From Halanaerobium sp. MA284_MarDTE_T2 (GTDB lineage Bacteria > Bacillota > Halanaerobiia > Halanaerobiales > Halanaerobiaceae): DNA of 64,000 nt. The DNA lies in assembly GCF_003337245.1 (NCBI RefSeq), contig NZ_QPJE01000007.1:1-64000 (forward strand), read 5' to 3'. The notes beneath the pieces are model-generated. The model did no database searches, had not been told where the DNA came from, and saw nothing but the letters and a program-made list of their open reading frames with translations. Positions 33,047 through 41,192 of the stretch are shown here, piece after piece. The translations under genes were made by a program, and so were the position numbers. Every line of letters begins with the position of its first letter. Position 1 is the stretch's first letter.

Positions 33047-34432
33047 TTACTCTAAATCAAAATGATCTAAATAACCCCAGCTGAGTTCATCTTCCTGTCG
33101 ATAATTTTTCTTCAATTTTAGTGCTGTCTCTGCTTTTTTTAGTTCTTTACCCAGGTAAAATGCATGAGATAAACTGCCCACATAATTCAACCTGTCAAAC
33201 AGCTCTTTTATATCCTGTCCATGGTAGTATTCTTTTCCATTAAAAATATGAATTTCCTTTCCATCACTGAGGATTCTGTAATTTGTATCTCTGACAGAGG
33301 CCCTAATCTCCTCTATTTCTTTACTGCTGTAATTCTTGTTTTTTCTGTCTTTTAAAGTTATCAGAAGTTCAGACAGTTTATTGGGCAGCATATTTTCTTC
33401 TTTAGCATATTCATTGATCTTCAGTGCCAGATCCAGCTCTTTTACAGAACCTGAGGTTTTAGCAGATGCTTCTGTTGTCAGAACATAGTCTATTCCCAGC
33501 TCTGCTGCTAGTCCGGCCGAAATAAAATTGAGCCCCGTACTGTCGGCATCTGTAAGTTCTATCAGATTTCCAACCCCCATCATAACTGCACTATTTCTGC
33601 TGCTGTCTGTGCAGTATTCTATATATCTGGAAAGTGATTTTTTAAAGCCAAAGTTAATAGGATCCAGTATGGGATCGGCAATATAATTTCTGCAGCCTCT
33701 TTTTTTAACTTCCTCAATATTTTTGTAAAGTGAATTTAATCCAACCTCTGGATCGGGAATTATAACAGGAATAAAGCCTGCTCCTTCAACAGCACTATAG
33801 TTGCTGCTGTTAATACTTAGAACATAGTCTATATTTTCTCGGTCAGCTCTTTTTATTTCTTCTGCATTTAAACTGTCCAGACTCAGCTTGAAACCCCGCT
33901 TTTTTAGCTCATATATTGTTTTTTCCAGATGGGGAAATTCTCTCCCATTGACACAACCTAGATCCACTATATCAGCCCCACTCCGGTGATAATACTCAGC
34001 TTTAGTGATAATTTCTGGAAGTGAAGTAAGGGCTGCTTCGTTAATTTCGGCAATAATTTTTATCTTACGTTCTTTTTTTTCGAAATCAACTGCGGCAGGT
34101 TTTTCTCCAAAAAATTCCGGCAGATCAATTATTTCATCAGGTCCCCGTACTACCTCAACCTGATAGTCAAATATTTTGTTAATTTCTGTTTCAATTTTAT
34201 CTTCTTCTGCTCTGGAGCGTCCGGGCAGATATACTATTAGTTTATCTTCAGTATAGTTTTTCAGCAGATGACTTTCTTTGAGCTGTCTGATAATAAAACT
34301 GCTGTCTAAAAGCGCAGCAACTGTAATCGGTATTTTTAGTATGCTGTATTTTTCTTCAAAATTTATCTGTCTCAGTTTTTTCTGCAGAGAAGAAAAAGCA
34401 AGTTTCCCAGTTATAAATAGTTTTTCAGCCAT
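33047..34432 (-). CDS. dihydropteroate-synthase-like protein of H4MPT clusters
   Basis: A 461-residue protein whose middle part is a DHPS-like TIM barrel: KIIAEINEAALTSLPEII, YHRSGADIVDLGCVNGREFP, LSLDSLNAEEIKRAD, YIADPILDPINFGFKKSL and AVMMGVGNLIELTD. The N-terminal ~110 residues form a separate domain and the C-terminus has HIFNGKEYYHGQDIKELFDRLN. The usual folate DHPS signature (NITPDSFSDGG) is absent. Such proteins occur in methanogen and methylotroph H4MPT clusters, where joining the pterin pyrophosphate to the ribofuranosyl arylamine is the expected role. It overlaps the fusion gene upstream by 22 bases. Confidence 0.8.
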   Translation of the reverse strand: MAEKLFITGKLAFSSLQKKLRQINFEEKYSILKIPITVAALLDSSFIIRQLKESHLLKNYTEDKLIVYLPGRSRAEEDKIETEINKIFDYQVEVVRGPDEIIDLPEFFGEKPAAVDFEKKERKIKIIAEINEAALTSLPEIITKAEYYHRSGADIVDLGCVNGREFPHLEKTIYELKKRGFKLSLDSLNAEEIKRADRENIDYVLSINSSNYSAVEGAGFIPVIIPDPEVGLNSLYKNIEEVKKRGCRNYIADPILDPINFGFKKSLSRYIEYCTDSSRNSAVMMGVGNLIELTDADSTGLNFISAGLAAELGIDYVLTTEASAKTSGSVKELDLALKINEYAKEENMLPNKLSELLITLKDRKNKNYSSKEIEEIRASVRDTNYRILSDGKEIHIFNGKEYYHGQDIKELFDRLNYVGSLSHAFYLGKELKKAETALKLKKNYRQEDELSWGYLDHFDLE

Positions 34433-35688
34433 AACTCCACCTCATTAGGATGTGTAATTACCTTTACTCTTTCTACTGATTTTAACTTTTCTGCATTATC
34501 AAGATCAATTTTGCGGGGAAAAACATCTACCATTTTGTCTGGTGCCGGAGATACTAAATTTTCCTCTATGTCTGTCGGCAAAACCAGAACCGGAACCTTT
34601 GCTTTACCGGCATGTGCCATCATATTTGTAACCAGTGTATCCGAAATCCCATATAAATATTTTGCAGCTGTATTTGATGTTGTCGGTGAAGATACAACAA
34701 AATCGTAATGGCCCTTATATAATCTTCCTATTACAGCCGCACTGGGACTGGTGTCTTTATGAATCTCACAGTTTAGCTGTTTCAATTTTTCGTAAAGGCT
34801 GTATATTCTCAGCACTTCAGATCCGGCATCACTTAAATATATATCGATCTTCCACCCAGGATATTTTGTTTTTAAATATTTTATTTCTGCCAGAGTTTCC
34901 TCCAATAGATGGCCGGCTCCGGTTATACACCAGGCTATTTTCCCTTTCAAACTGTCATCTTCTATCAGCTTTATTTCTGCTCTACCCAGTGATCCACTGT
35001 GGAAGGCTGAAGCTATGAGGAGCCCAGAAAACCCGGCTTTTTTCACTATTTTTACATCTCTGTAATCCTTAATTCCTCCCCCTGTGATAAACTCCAGATC
35101 GGGAAATGACGCTTTTATATCCAGCAGATATTCGGCCAGTCCCATCCCGGTTCCCACATGAGCAAGATCCAGCATAATAAACTTTTGATAGCCGTATAAT
35201 TTTATTTCTTTTACTATCTGCTGTGCCTCCATCTGCTCCCATTTTTTAATTTTGTGGATCAATCTGCTATTTTTGAGATCTATGCTGATATATATTCTTT
35301 CTCTGTATTCTTTTAATTCTTCTAACATGCTCAGATCGCTGAGGGATTCTGTCGCTATTATGGCATAATCTATACCTTTTTTTAAAATTTCTATCACATC
35401 TTTACTGTTTTTAAAACCACCGTCCAACAATATATTGTAATCCGGAAATTCTTTTTTTATTTTCAAAGCTGATTTTAAGTTTCTGTCGTTTCCTGTTATT
35501 GCATCTAAGTCGGCAATATAGAGTTTTTTTAGACCCAGCTTTTTCCGAAAAGCTTCTGCAATTTTTTCTGGAGAAGCTGTAAATTCATCAGTAAGCCGGC
35601 TTTTTACCGGCTGATATTTTTGCCTTTCACCTGCTTTACCCTGTACTGCTAAACCATCTTTAATATCTATAACACCGATAGCTTCCAC
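34411..35688 (-). CDS. fusion of HisA-like TIM barrel and flavoprotein (dihydromethanopterin-reductase-like)
   Basis: 425 residues in two domains. Residues ~1-235 are a HisA/HisF-related barrel: GVIDIKDGLAVQGKAGERQ, LYIADLDAITG, ILLDGGFKN and FITGGGIKDYRDV. Residues ~240-425 form a flavoprotein-like domain: IAWCITGAGHLLEETLAEIK, FVVSSPTTSNTAAKYLYGI and VTNMMAHAGKAKVPVLVLPTD. The second half resembles archaeal-type flavoproteins and DmrB/DmrX, which reduce dihydromethanopterin. Both domains occur as separate proteins in methylotroph clusters, so the fusion suggests linked functions in H4MPT formation. The GTG start at 35688 follows GGAGAG and lies 5 bases after the regulator stop. Confidence 0.78.
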   Translation of the reverse strand: MEAIGVIDIKDGLAVQGKAGERQKYQPVKSRLTDEFTASPEKIAEAFRKKLGLKKLYIADLDAITGNDRNLKSALKIKKEFPDYNILLDGGFKNSKDVIEILKKGIDYAIIATESLSDLSMLEELKEYRERIYISIDLKNSRLIHKIKKWEQMEAQQIVKEIKLYGYQKFIMLDLAHVGTGMGLAEYLLDIKASFPDLEFITGGGIKDYRDVKIVKKAGFSGLLIASAFHSGSLGRAEIKLIEDDSLKGKIAWCITGAGHLLEETLAEIKYLKTKYPGWKIDIYLSDAGSEVLRIYSLYEKLKQLNCEIHKDTSPSAAVIGRLYKGHYDFVVSSPTTSNTAAKYLYGISDTLVTNMMAHAGKAKVPVLVLPTDIEENLVSPAPDKMVDVFPRKIDLDNAEKLKSVERVKVITHPNEVELWLKNYL

Positions 35689-35692
35689 ATAA

Positions 35693-37291
35693 TCACTCTC
35701 CTATTTTTATCTGATATTTGTCTATTTTATTGTAAAGGGTAGCCCTTGTTATACCGAGAATTTCTGCTGCCTTTGTTAAGTTTTGTCCTGATTTTTTTAG
35801 TGCATTTATTACCGCCTTTTTTTCCATTTCTTCCAGAGACATAGGTCCAGCTTCATCTGTTTTTTTTGTCGATTTTTTGCGAATTTCTTTTGGCAGATGT
35901 TTTGGTTTTATAATTTCTTCATCCATGGCAAATGTAATTACACCTTCCAGCATATTTTCCAATTCTCTTACATTTCCCGGCCAGTCATAATTGATTAAAT
36001 ATTCTAATGTATTACTGTGAAGCTTTTTGCTGGGAATCCCAAATTTGTGGCAGTGTTTTTTAATAAAATTTTCCGTTAATAATTTTATATCTTCTTTTCT
36101 CTCCTTCAGCTCTGGTAGTGGTATTGTAATTACATTTAGGCGGTAATAAAGGTCTTCACGAAAATTTCCCTTTTCCACTTCTTTGAGGAGATTTTTTTTG
36201 GTTGCTGTTATTATTCTTACATCTATCGGCAGAGCTCTTGTTCCACCAATACGTGTTACTTCTTTTTCCTGTATCACCCTCAGCAAGTTCTGCTGTGCTG
36301 AAAGAGACATCTCTCCTATTTCATCCAGAAAAATCGTGCCCCCATTGGCCAGCTCAAATTTGCCAGGTTTTCCACCTTTTATGGCACCTGTAAATGCCCC
36401 ATCTTCATAACCAAAAAATTCGCTTTCCACAAGATCTTTAGGAACTGCACCAACATTTATGGCTACAAAAGGTCTATTGCGCCGATAATTATAATTGTGT
36501 ATTGCCTGGGCAAACATTTCCTTACCTGTACCACTGCTGCCGACAAGCATTACTGTAGAATCATTTCTTGCTGCTATTTTTGCCACTTCTATTGCTTTAT
36601 ACATTTTTTCGGATTCTGTAACTATACTGGAAAAATCGTAGCGCACTCTGGAACCGATTTTTGGACTTGATTTTATTTTTTGTTTTGAAATTAATGTATC
36701 AATAGGTGTTTTTTCGGTCAGAGTCAGACCGATAATATGAATGATAAGTTTAAGTAGATCAATATTTATTTCTGCAGGAGAAAATGCCCCTACTACTCCA
36801 AGCAGTTCACTGTCTTTATTAAGTATTGGATAGGCAGCAGAATTAAGTTCTGTCAGATTGTTTTTGAAATGTTCGTTACCAATAACATGAGAAGGATTTT
36901 TAGTAAAAAGTGTCAGTCCAACTGCTGAGGTTCCTTTATGAAATTCACTCCAGTTATCTCCGGTCCTAATATCTAAAAAATCTTCAAGATGATTTTTAAC
37001 AGATAAAATATAACCTTCCTCATCTGTAATCAGAAAGGCTGCCGCGATATTTTCCATTATCTGATTTAATTCATCAAATATAAAATCAAATTTGTCCAGC
37101 TCATCTCTATATTTTGCTATTTTTTCTGCTGCTCTATTTTGATCCAGCAGCTGGCTGGCCGAAAATTCGTCTGTTTTTATACCATAATCAGAACTCCTCT
37201 TCCATGAATTTTGTATAACTTTTCTAAAAGGTGTATAACTTCTTTTTATTTGAGTTAATAGGCCGTCAAAATCAAAATTATCTCTTTGCAA
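35693..37291 (-). CDS. sigma-54-dependent transcriptional activator (GAF-AAA+-Fis HTH)
   Basis: A bacterial enhancer-binding protein of 532 residues. An N-terminal SYTPFRKVIQNSWKRSSDYG and a GAF/PAS-like sensor (residues ~70-200) resemble AcoR. The AAA+ domain has VMLVGSSGTGKEMFAQAIHN (Walker A), the sigma-54 contact loop GAFTGAIKGG, GGTIFLDEIGEM (Walker B) and REDLYYRLNVITIPLPELKE. The C-terminus is a Fis-type helix-turn-helix (LTKAAEILGITRATLYNKID). No receiver domain, so it is likely ligand-responsive. It precedes the fusion gene by 5 bases and is the obvious candidate to act at the sigma-54 promoter at 30798-30813. Start TTG 37291 follows AAGGAGG. Confidence 0.9.
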   Translation of the reverse strand: MQRDNFDFDGLLTQIKRSYTPFRKVIQNSWKRSSDYGIKTDEFSASQLLDQNRAAEKIAKYRDELDKFDFIFDELNQIMENIAAAFLITDEEGYILSVKNHLEDFLDIRTGDNWSEFHKGTSAVGLTLFTKNPSHVIGNEHFKNNLTELNSAAYPILNKDSELLGVVGAFSPAEINIDLLKLIIHIIGLTLTEKTPIDTLISKQKIKSSPKIGSRVRYDFSSIVTESEKMYKAIEVAKIAARNDSTVMLVGSSGTGKEMFAQAIHNYNYRRNRPFVAINVGAVPKDLVESEFFGYEDGAFTGAIKGGKPGKFELANGGTIFLDEIGEMSLSAQQNLLRVIQEKEVTRIGGTRALPIDVRIITATKKNLLKEVEKGNFREDLYYRLNVITIPLPELKERKEDIKLLTENFIKKHCHKFGIPSKKLHSNTLEYLINYDWPGNVRELENMLEGVITFAMDEEIIKPKHLPKEIRKKSTKKTDEAGPMSLEEMEKKAVINALKKSGQNLTKAAEILGITRATLYNKIDKYQIKIGE

Positions 37292-37404
37292 AGTTTAGGT
37301 ACACCTCCTTATAAACTTAACTTTCATATTCTTCTTACTAATGATTTCTCTAAATATTCGTTTAATCCTGCTGTACAAAAATAGTTTTTGCTGTAATTAA
37401 AAAA

Positions 37405-37451
37405 GATAAAAAAAGACCACAGCCTGATATTTAAATCAGATTGCGGTCTTT
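37405..37451 (-). terminator. rho-independent terminator after the DUF5320 gene
   Basis: AAAGACC and GGTCTTT arms enclose an inner CTGAT/ATCAG stem; on the minus strand the hairpin is followed by seven T. It separates the DUF5320 gene from the sigma-54 activator. Confidence 0.85.
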
Positions 37452-37464
37452 AAATCTTATTTTA

Positions 37465-37797
37465 CTATTCAGCTGATAAATCTTCTATCTTTTTCTTAAC
37501 TATCTCCAGGTCGTTTTCCAGAGAATTGGCAAGATTCTTAAGTTCTGTAAGCTGAGTTTTCTGTATTTCTTCTTTACTTACAGGACTTACAGGAGCTGCT
37601 GGTGCGGTACCATAAAAGCGGGCTCCGCGTCCACGACCATAACCGCCGCCTCTGCCGAATCCTCTTCCATAACCTCTTCCGACATATGCCGGTGTTCCAG
37701 ATACAAAACCTGGACTGTCTGCTCCTGCACAATAACCCATTGCTCTACCTGTCATTGGTCCCATTCCTTCTGGACCGGTTCTATCTCCTCTTGGCAT
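37465..37797 (-). CDS. DUF5320-type small glycine-rich protein
   Basis: A 110-residue protein beginning MPRGDRTGPEGMGPMTGRAM, typical of DUF5320 proteins, then a Gly/Arg/Tyr-rich middle (RGYGRGFGRGGGYGRGRG) and a C-terminal coiled-coil-like helix (LKNLANSLENDLEIVKKKIE). A single cysteine follows the N-terminal motif. Function is unknown. Such genes commonly accompany NifX/NifB-domain proteins and MinD-like ATPases with ferredoxin inserts, as here. ATG 37797 is chosen over 37806 because AGAGGTGATATTT immediately precedes it. Confidence 0.8.
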   Translation of the reverse strand: MPRGDRTGPEGMGPMTGRAMGYCAGADSPGFVSGTPAYVGRGYGRGFGRGGGYGRGRGARFYGTAPAAPVSPVSKEEIQKTQLTELKNLANSLENDLEIVKKKIEDLSAE

Positions 37798-37885
37798 AAA
37801 TATCACCTCTTTTAAATATTTTTGAACATATGCTCTTTATATTTATTATTATAACTCTATTTTGGGCATATGTCAACAATTATTT

Positions 37886-37917
37886 TAAAAAAATCCCCCC
37901 TTTCTTTCTGGGGGGAT
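37886..37917 (-). terminator. rho-independent terminator of the NifX/Mrp cluster
   Basis: ATCCCCCC and GGGGGGAT form an 8-bp stem with a 9-base loop, followed on the minus strand by a T-run. It ends the operon whose last gene stops at 37925. Confidence 0.88.
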
Positions 37918-37924
37918 CATATTC

Positions 37925-38263
37925 TTAGTGATCACATGCATTCTGGTCTGTCGTCAGATTATCGGCAAGGTAATCCACAACTATTTTTTCTACATCCCCT
38001 AAAGCACCACATATTACGTTTATTCCATTTGCTTCAAAAATATCAACAGCTTTCTGGCCCATACCTCCAGAGATTACTGTATCTATTCCGTGTTCATTTA
38101 AAAATTTGGGTAAAAAACCGGGTCTGTGTCCGGGATTTTTTAATATGTTCTTATCCTTGATATGATTATTTTCTACTGAAAAGACTACAAACTGTGGTGC
38201 ATGACCAAAATGCTGTGAAACTGTCTCTCCACTGCTTGGTAGTGCTATTTTTCTCACAATCAT
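37925..38263 (-). CDS. NifX/NifB-domain (dinitrogenase iron-molybdenum cofactor-like) protein
   Basis: A 112-residue ribonuclease-H-like fold protein: IALPSSGETVSQHFGHAPQF at the N-terminus with the conserved HFGHAPQF, GFLPKFLNEHGIDTVISGGM and a C-terminal histidine. This family (NifX, NifY, NafY, MTH1175 type) binds Fe-S or Fe-Mo-type clusters in nitrogen fixers; no nitrogenase gene is in the window. It is the last gene of the cluster, its start overlapping the MinD-like gene by 4 bases. Handling of a metal cluster is inferred. Confidence 0.85.
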   Translation of the reverse strand: MIVRKIALPSSGETVSQHFGHAPQFVVFSVENNHIKDKNILKNPGHRPGFLPKFLNEHGIDTVISGGMGQKAVDIFEANGINVICGALGDVEKIVVDYLADNLTTDQNACDH

Positions 38264-39132
38264 TCCCCCTTAAAATTATTCTTTATTTTTGATACCACCT
38301 GCAGCATCATCTCTTTTAAATCTTCATTTCCTGGATTAGCGGCAAACAGTTCTCCCTTCTGCAGAGAGTCAACTATTTTTTTGCTGTAAGGAATTCTGGC
38401 AAAAAGTTCAATATTTTCATTTCTGCAGTATTCTTCTATCCTATCAGATATAGCTTCATTTATATCAAATTTATTGATAATAAGTCCTGCCTCGATATTA
38501 AAATGATCTATAACTTCTATAACTCTTCTCAAATCGGAAAAACCGGTAAGTGTAGGTTCTGTAACAAGAAGAGCCATATCTGCATCATTAAGTGATGCAA
38601 TAACAGGACAGCCTATACCAGGTGAGCCGTCAACTATAATCCAGTCTGCATTAATTTCTTTTGCTTTTTCATCGGCAATTTTTTTGACCTCAGATACCAG
38701 TTTACCGGATGTATCTGCTCCTGGAATAAGGCGGGCATGTATCATAGGACCATATTTGCTTTCAGCTCTGTAAATATTACCTGTCACAATCTCTTCCATT
38801 TTTAGTGCATCTGTTGGACATACTTCAGCACAGACTCCACAGCCTTCACATTTTAAATCAATTACAGAAAAATCGCTTTTCCTGATCGCATTAAAGCGGC
38901 AGTTATCATAGCAGATGCCGCAGTCTATACACTTTTCCTCATCTTTAACTGCCAGCTTTGCTCCTCTATATATTTCATCATTCCTGTTTTCAGGTTTAAG
39001 CAGCAGGTGCAGATTGGGAGCATCTACATCACAGTCAGCTATTACTACTTTATCCATCAGGGATACCAGATTAGCAGTAAAGGTCGTCTTTCCTGTCCCT
39101 CCTTTACCACTAATTACTGTTATTTTTTTCAT
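38260..39132 (-). CDS. MinD-family ATPase with two-cluster ferredoxin insert (first of pair)
   Basis: A P-loop ATPase of 290 residues. ITVISGKGGTGKTTFTANLV is the deviant Walker A. A ferredoxin-like insert (residues ~60-115) has CIDCGICYDNC and CEGCGVCAEVCP, for two [4Fe-4S] clusters. ADWIIVDGSPGIGCPVIASL is the Walker B/switch region, and LLVTEPTLTGFSDLRRVIEV the later motif. It probably uses ATP to assemble or transfer Fe-S or other metal clusters, as proposed for related Mrp/NBP35 proteins. Its start overlaps the next MinD-like gene by 23 bases. The two paralogues are tandem and likely act together. Confidence 0.87.
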   Translation of the reverse strand: MKKITVISGKGGTGKTTFTANLVSLMDKVVIADCDVDAPNLHLLLKPENRNDEIYRGAKLAVKDEEKCIDCGICYDNCRFNAIRKSDFSVIDLKCEGCGVCAEVCPTDALKMEEIVTGNIYRAESKYGPMIHARLIPGADTSGKLVSEVKKIADEKAKEINADWIIVDGSPGIGCPVIASLNDADMALLVTEPTLTGFSDLRRVIEVIDHFNIEAGLIINKFDINEAISDRIEEYCRNENIELFARIPYSKKIVDSLQKGELFAANPGNEDLKEMMLQVVSKIKNNFKGE

Positions 39133-39976
39133 TATTATTTACCTCCCTGACTATATCGTAATATAATAATTGAAATTTTGATTTCCAGCTTCCCATTTTT
39201 TTCACAAAAGCAGTTCCATCAGAGTAGAGTTCTGCAATTTCGCGGGAAAAAGGAATTTTCAGCAGAATATTTATATCATTTTCACTGCAGTAGTTTTCTA
39301 TCAAATGATCCGAATTTTCATCTGAACGATTAATAACTACTCCAAATGGCTGCTGAATCTCCTGCAGCATTTCTATTACCATATCCATATCATGCAGGCC
39401 AAAAGGAGTCGGTTCTGTGACAACAATTGAATAATCTGTATCAGCCACAGCCTCAACAGATGGACATGTTGTTCCTGGTGGAGAATCTATTATAACCTTT
39501 TTGTCTGTGTCTATTTTTGTTTTTAGTTTTTCTATTACAGGTACTGATTTTTCTTCTCCGGTGTTTAATTCACCCTGCCAGAAATCTATTTCTCCACTGA
39601 CGGCATGGTAAATTTTGCCGAGTTCTCTTTCTATTTCTGTAATTGCGTTTTCCGGACAGACAATTTTGCAGCCACCACAGCTGTGGCAGATTTCCGGAAA
39701 AACCAGCACCTGATCCAGCATCATGGCAAGTGTATTATATTCACAGAAATCAACACATTTTTTGCAGGCAGTACAGAGGTCATCATCTACTTCTGGAATT
39801 AATCTCAGTACTGATTCAGCTTCTGTGTCAAAAATATCTGGACTTATAAAAATGTAATCATCAGGCTCCTCAACATCTGCATCAAGAAGCTGCACATTTT
39901 TTAGTGAGAGGGCCATATTTACTGCCAGAGTAGTTTTGCCTGTACCACCCTTTCCACTCAATATAGAAATTTTCAT
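39110..39976 (-). CDS. MinD-family ATPase with two-cluster ferredoxin insert (second of pair)
   Basis: The paralogue of its downstream neighbour, 288 residues. ISILSGKGGTGKTTLAVNMA is the Walker A; the insert has CTACKKCVDFC and CHSCGGCKIVCP; KVIIDSPPGTTCPSVEAV is the switch; and IVVTEPTPFGLHDMDMVIEM follows. One insert differs from its neighbour by longer spacing between the two cysteine sets. It follows the NifX-like gene by 10 bases, so the cluster is one operon. Cluster transfer to metalloproteins is inferred; the co-located Mo/W- and Fe-S-dependent FwdB is one possible client, without direct evidence. Confidence 0.87.
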   Translation of the reverse strand: MKISILSGKGGTGKTTLAVNMALSLKNVQLLDADVEEPDDYIFISPDIFDTEAESVLRLIPEVDDDLCTACKKCVDFCEYNTLAMMLDQVLVFPEICHSCGGCKIVCPENAITEIERELGKIYHAVSGEIDFWQGELNTGEEKSVPVIEKLKTKIDTDKKVIIDSPPGTTCPSVEAVADTDYSIVVTEPTPFGLHDMDMVIEMLQEIQQPFGVVINRSDENSDHLIENYCSENDINILLKIPFSREIAELYSDGTAFVKKMGSWKSKFQLLYYDIVREVNNNEKNNSN

Positions 39977-39986
39977 CTCTACACCC

Positions 39987-40349
39987 CTATCTCTTTCCTC
40001 TGGATGTTGGAACTGTAACTCTGGTCAGACTTCCACTCTGCAGAGATTTGATGGCAGAATTTAAACTATCTTCAGCCGAAATCGAATACATTTCTATTCC
40101 TGCTGAATCCAGTGCATAAAATGCTTTAGGACCAAAATCATTGGCTATTATTACATCAGCACCTTTATCAGCACAGAGCTGGGCTGCCCCAACACCAGCA
40201 CCACTGGCCTGACTGGCAGAATCATTTTTAACAAATTCAATCGACATATTTTCCGAATCTATAACAGCAAAATATGAAGCTCTGCCAAATTTGCTGTCTA
40301 TTTCAGCTTCAAGGCCTTTATCTGATGAAGATGGAATAATAATTTTCAT
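39987..40349 (-). CDS. NifX/NifB-domain protein (second)
   Basis: A 120-residue protein of the same family as the one at 37925: MKIIIPSSSDKGLEAEIDSK, FGRASYFAVIDSE and GAAQLCADKGADVIIANDFG are the family blocks, and it ends with a short basic tail. It has one cysteine in the AAQLCADKG segment. It begins directly after the Mrp gene (adjacent, no gap), so translation is probably coupled. Role as an Fe-S or metal-cluster carrier is inferred from family membership and from its neighbours. Confidence 0.85.
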   Translation of the reverse strand: MKIIIPSSSDKGLEAEIDSKFGRASYFAVIDSENMSIEFVKNDSASQASGAGVGAAQLCADKGADVIIANDFGPKAFYALDSAGIEMYSISAEDSLNSAIKSLQSGSLTRVTVPTSRGKR

Positions 40350-41192
40350 TTAATCAACCTCCATTTTTAATTTGACTGGTTCCAGTTCTTCGTCAAAACC
40401 ATTTTCCATTTTGTCTATTTTTTCAGCAATAGAAATAAATTCTCTGCTTATTTCTGAATCCGGTTCTTCATACATAATAGGATTACCGGAATCACTTCTT
40501 TTCCTTATATCTGAGACCAGCGGCAGCTGACCTAACAGTTCTGTTTCCATATAATCAGCCAGATTTTTCCCACCATTTTCTCCAAATATATACTCTTTAT
40601 GGCCGCATTCTGAACACTGATAATAGGACATATTTTCTATTACTCCGAGGACTTTTCTGTCCATCTTTTCAGCCATCTTTCCGATTCTTCCAGCCACTTT
40701 TGTTGCAGTAACCTGTGGAGTTGTGACAACAGCTATATCAGAATGAGGAACTTTCTGCATTATGTTTAAAGACATGTCACCTGTTCCTGGAGGAAGATCC
40801 ATCAGCAGATAATCCAGTTCTCCCCAGCGAACATCTTTAAAGAACTGTTCCAATGCTCCTCCTAAAAGTGGTGCTCTCCAGATTACAGGACTGTTTTCAT
40901 CAACAAAAGAACCCATGGAGATAACTTTTATCCCATGTGCTTCAGGTGGAATAATTTCTTTTTCATCCACAGCCTTTGGCTTTTTTTCAACACCCAGGAT
41001 TCTGGGAACACTAAATCCCCTTACATCGGCATCAAGAATTCCAACATTATATCCCAGTTCTGCAAGTGCTGTTGCAAGATTGACTGTTACAGTGGATTTC
41101 CCTACTCCGCCTTTACCACTTGCTACTGCTATAATTCCTTTTTTGATCGAACCATGTTCCAGCTTAATCTCTTTATTTTCTACTTTATACAC
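40350..41192 (-). CDS. mrp: Mrp/NBP35-family Fe-S carrier ATPase
   Basis: A cytosolic P-loop ATPase of the Mrp/ApbC group that binds and delivers [4Fe-4S] clusters. KGIIAVASGKGGVGKSTVTV is the deviant Walker A; RGFSVPRILG, MGSFVDENSPVIWRAPLLGG and DYLLMDLPPGTGDMSLNIM are family signatures. The C-terminal half has YYQCSECGHKEYIFG with the CxxC that holds the bridging cluster. 280 residues. The GTG start at 41192 follows GAGGTGAT. It is the first gene of the five-gene cluster that runs to 37925. Confidence 0.93.
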   Translation of the reverse strand: MYKVENKEIKLEHGSIKKGIIAVASGKGGVGKSTVTVNLATALAELGYNVGILDADVRGFSVPRILGVEKKPKAVDEKEIIPPEAHGIKVISMGSFVDENSPVIWRAPLLGGALEQFFKDVRWGELDYLLMDLPPGTGDMSLNIMQKVPHSDIAVVTTPQVTATKVAGRIGKMAEKMDRKVLGVIENMSYYQCSECGHKEYIFGENGGKNLADYMETELLGQLPLVSDIRKRSDSGNPIMYEEPDSEISREFISIAEKIDKMENGFDEELEPVKLKMEVD

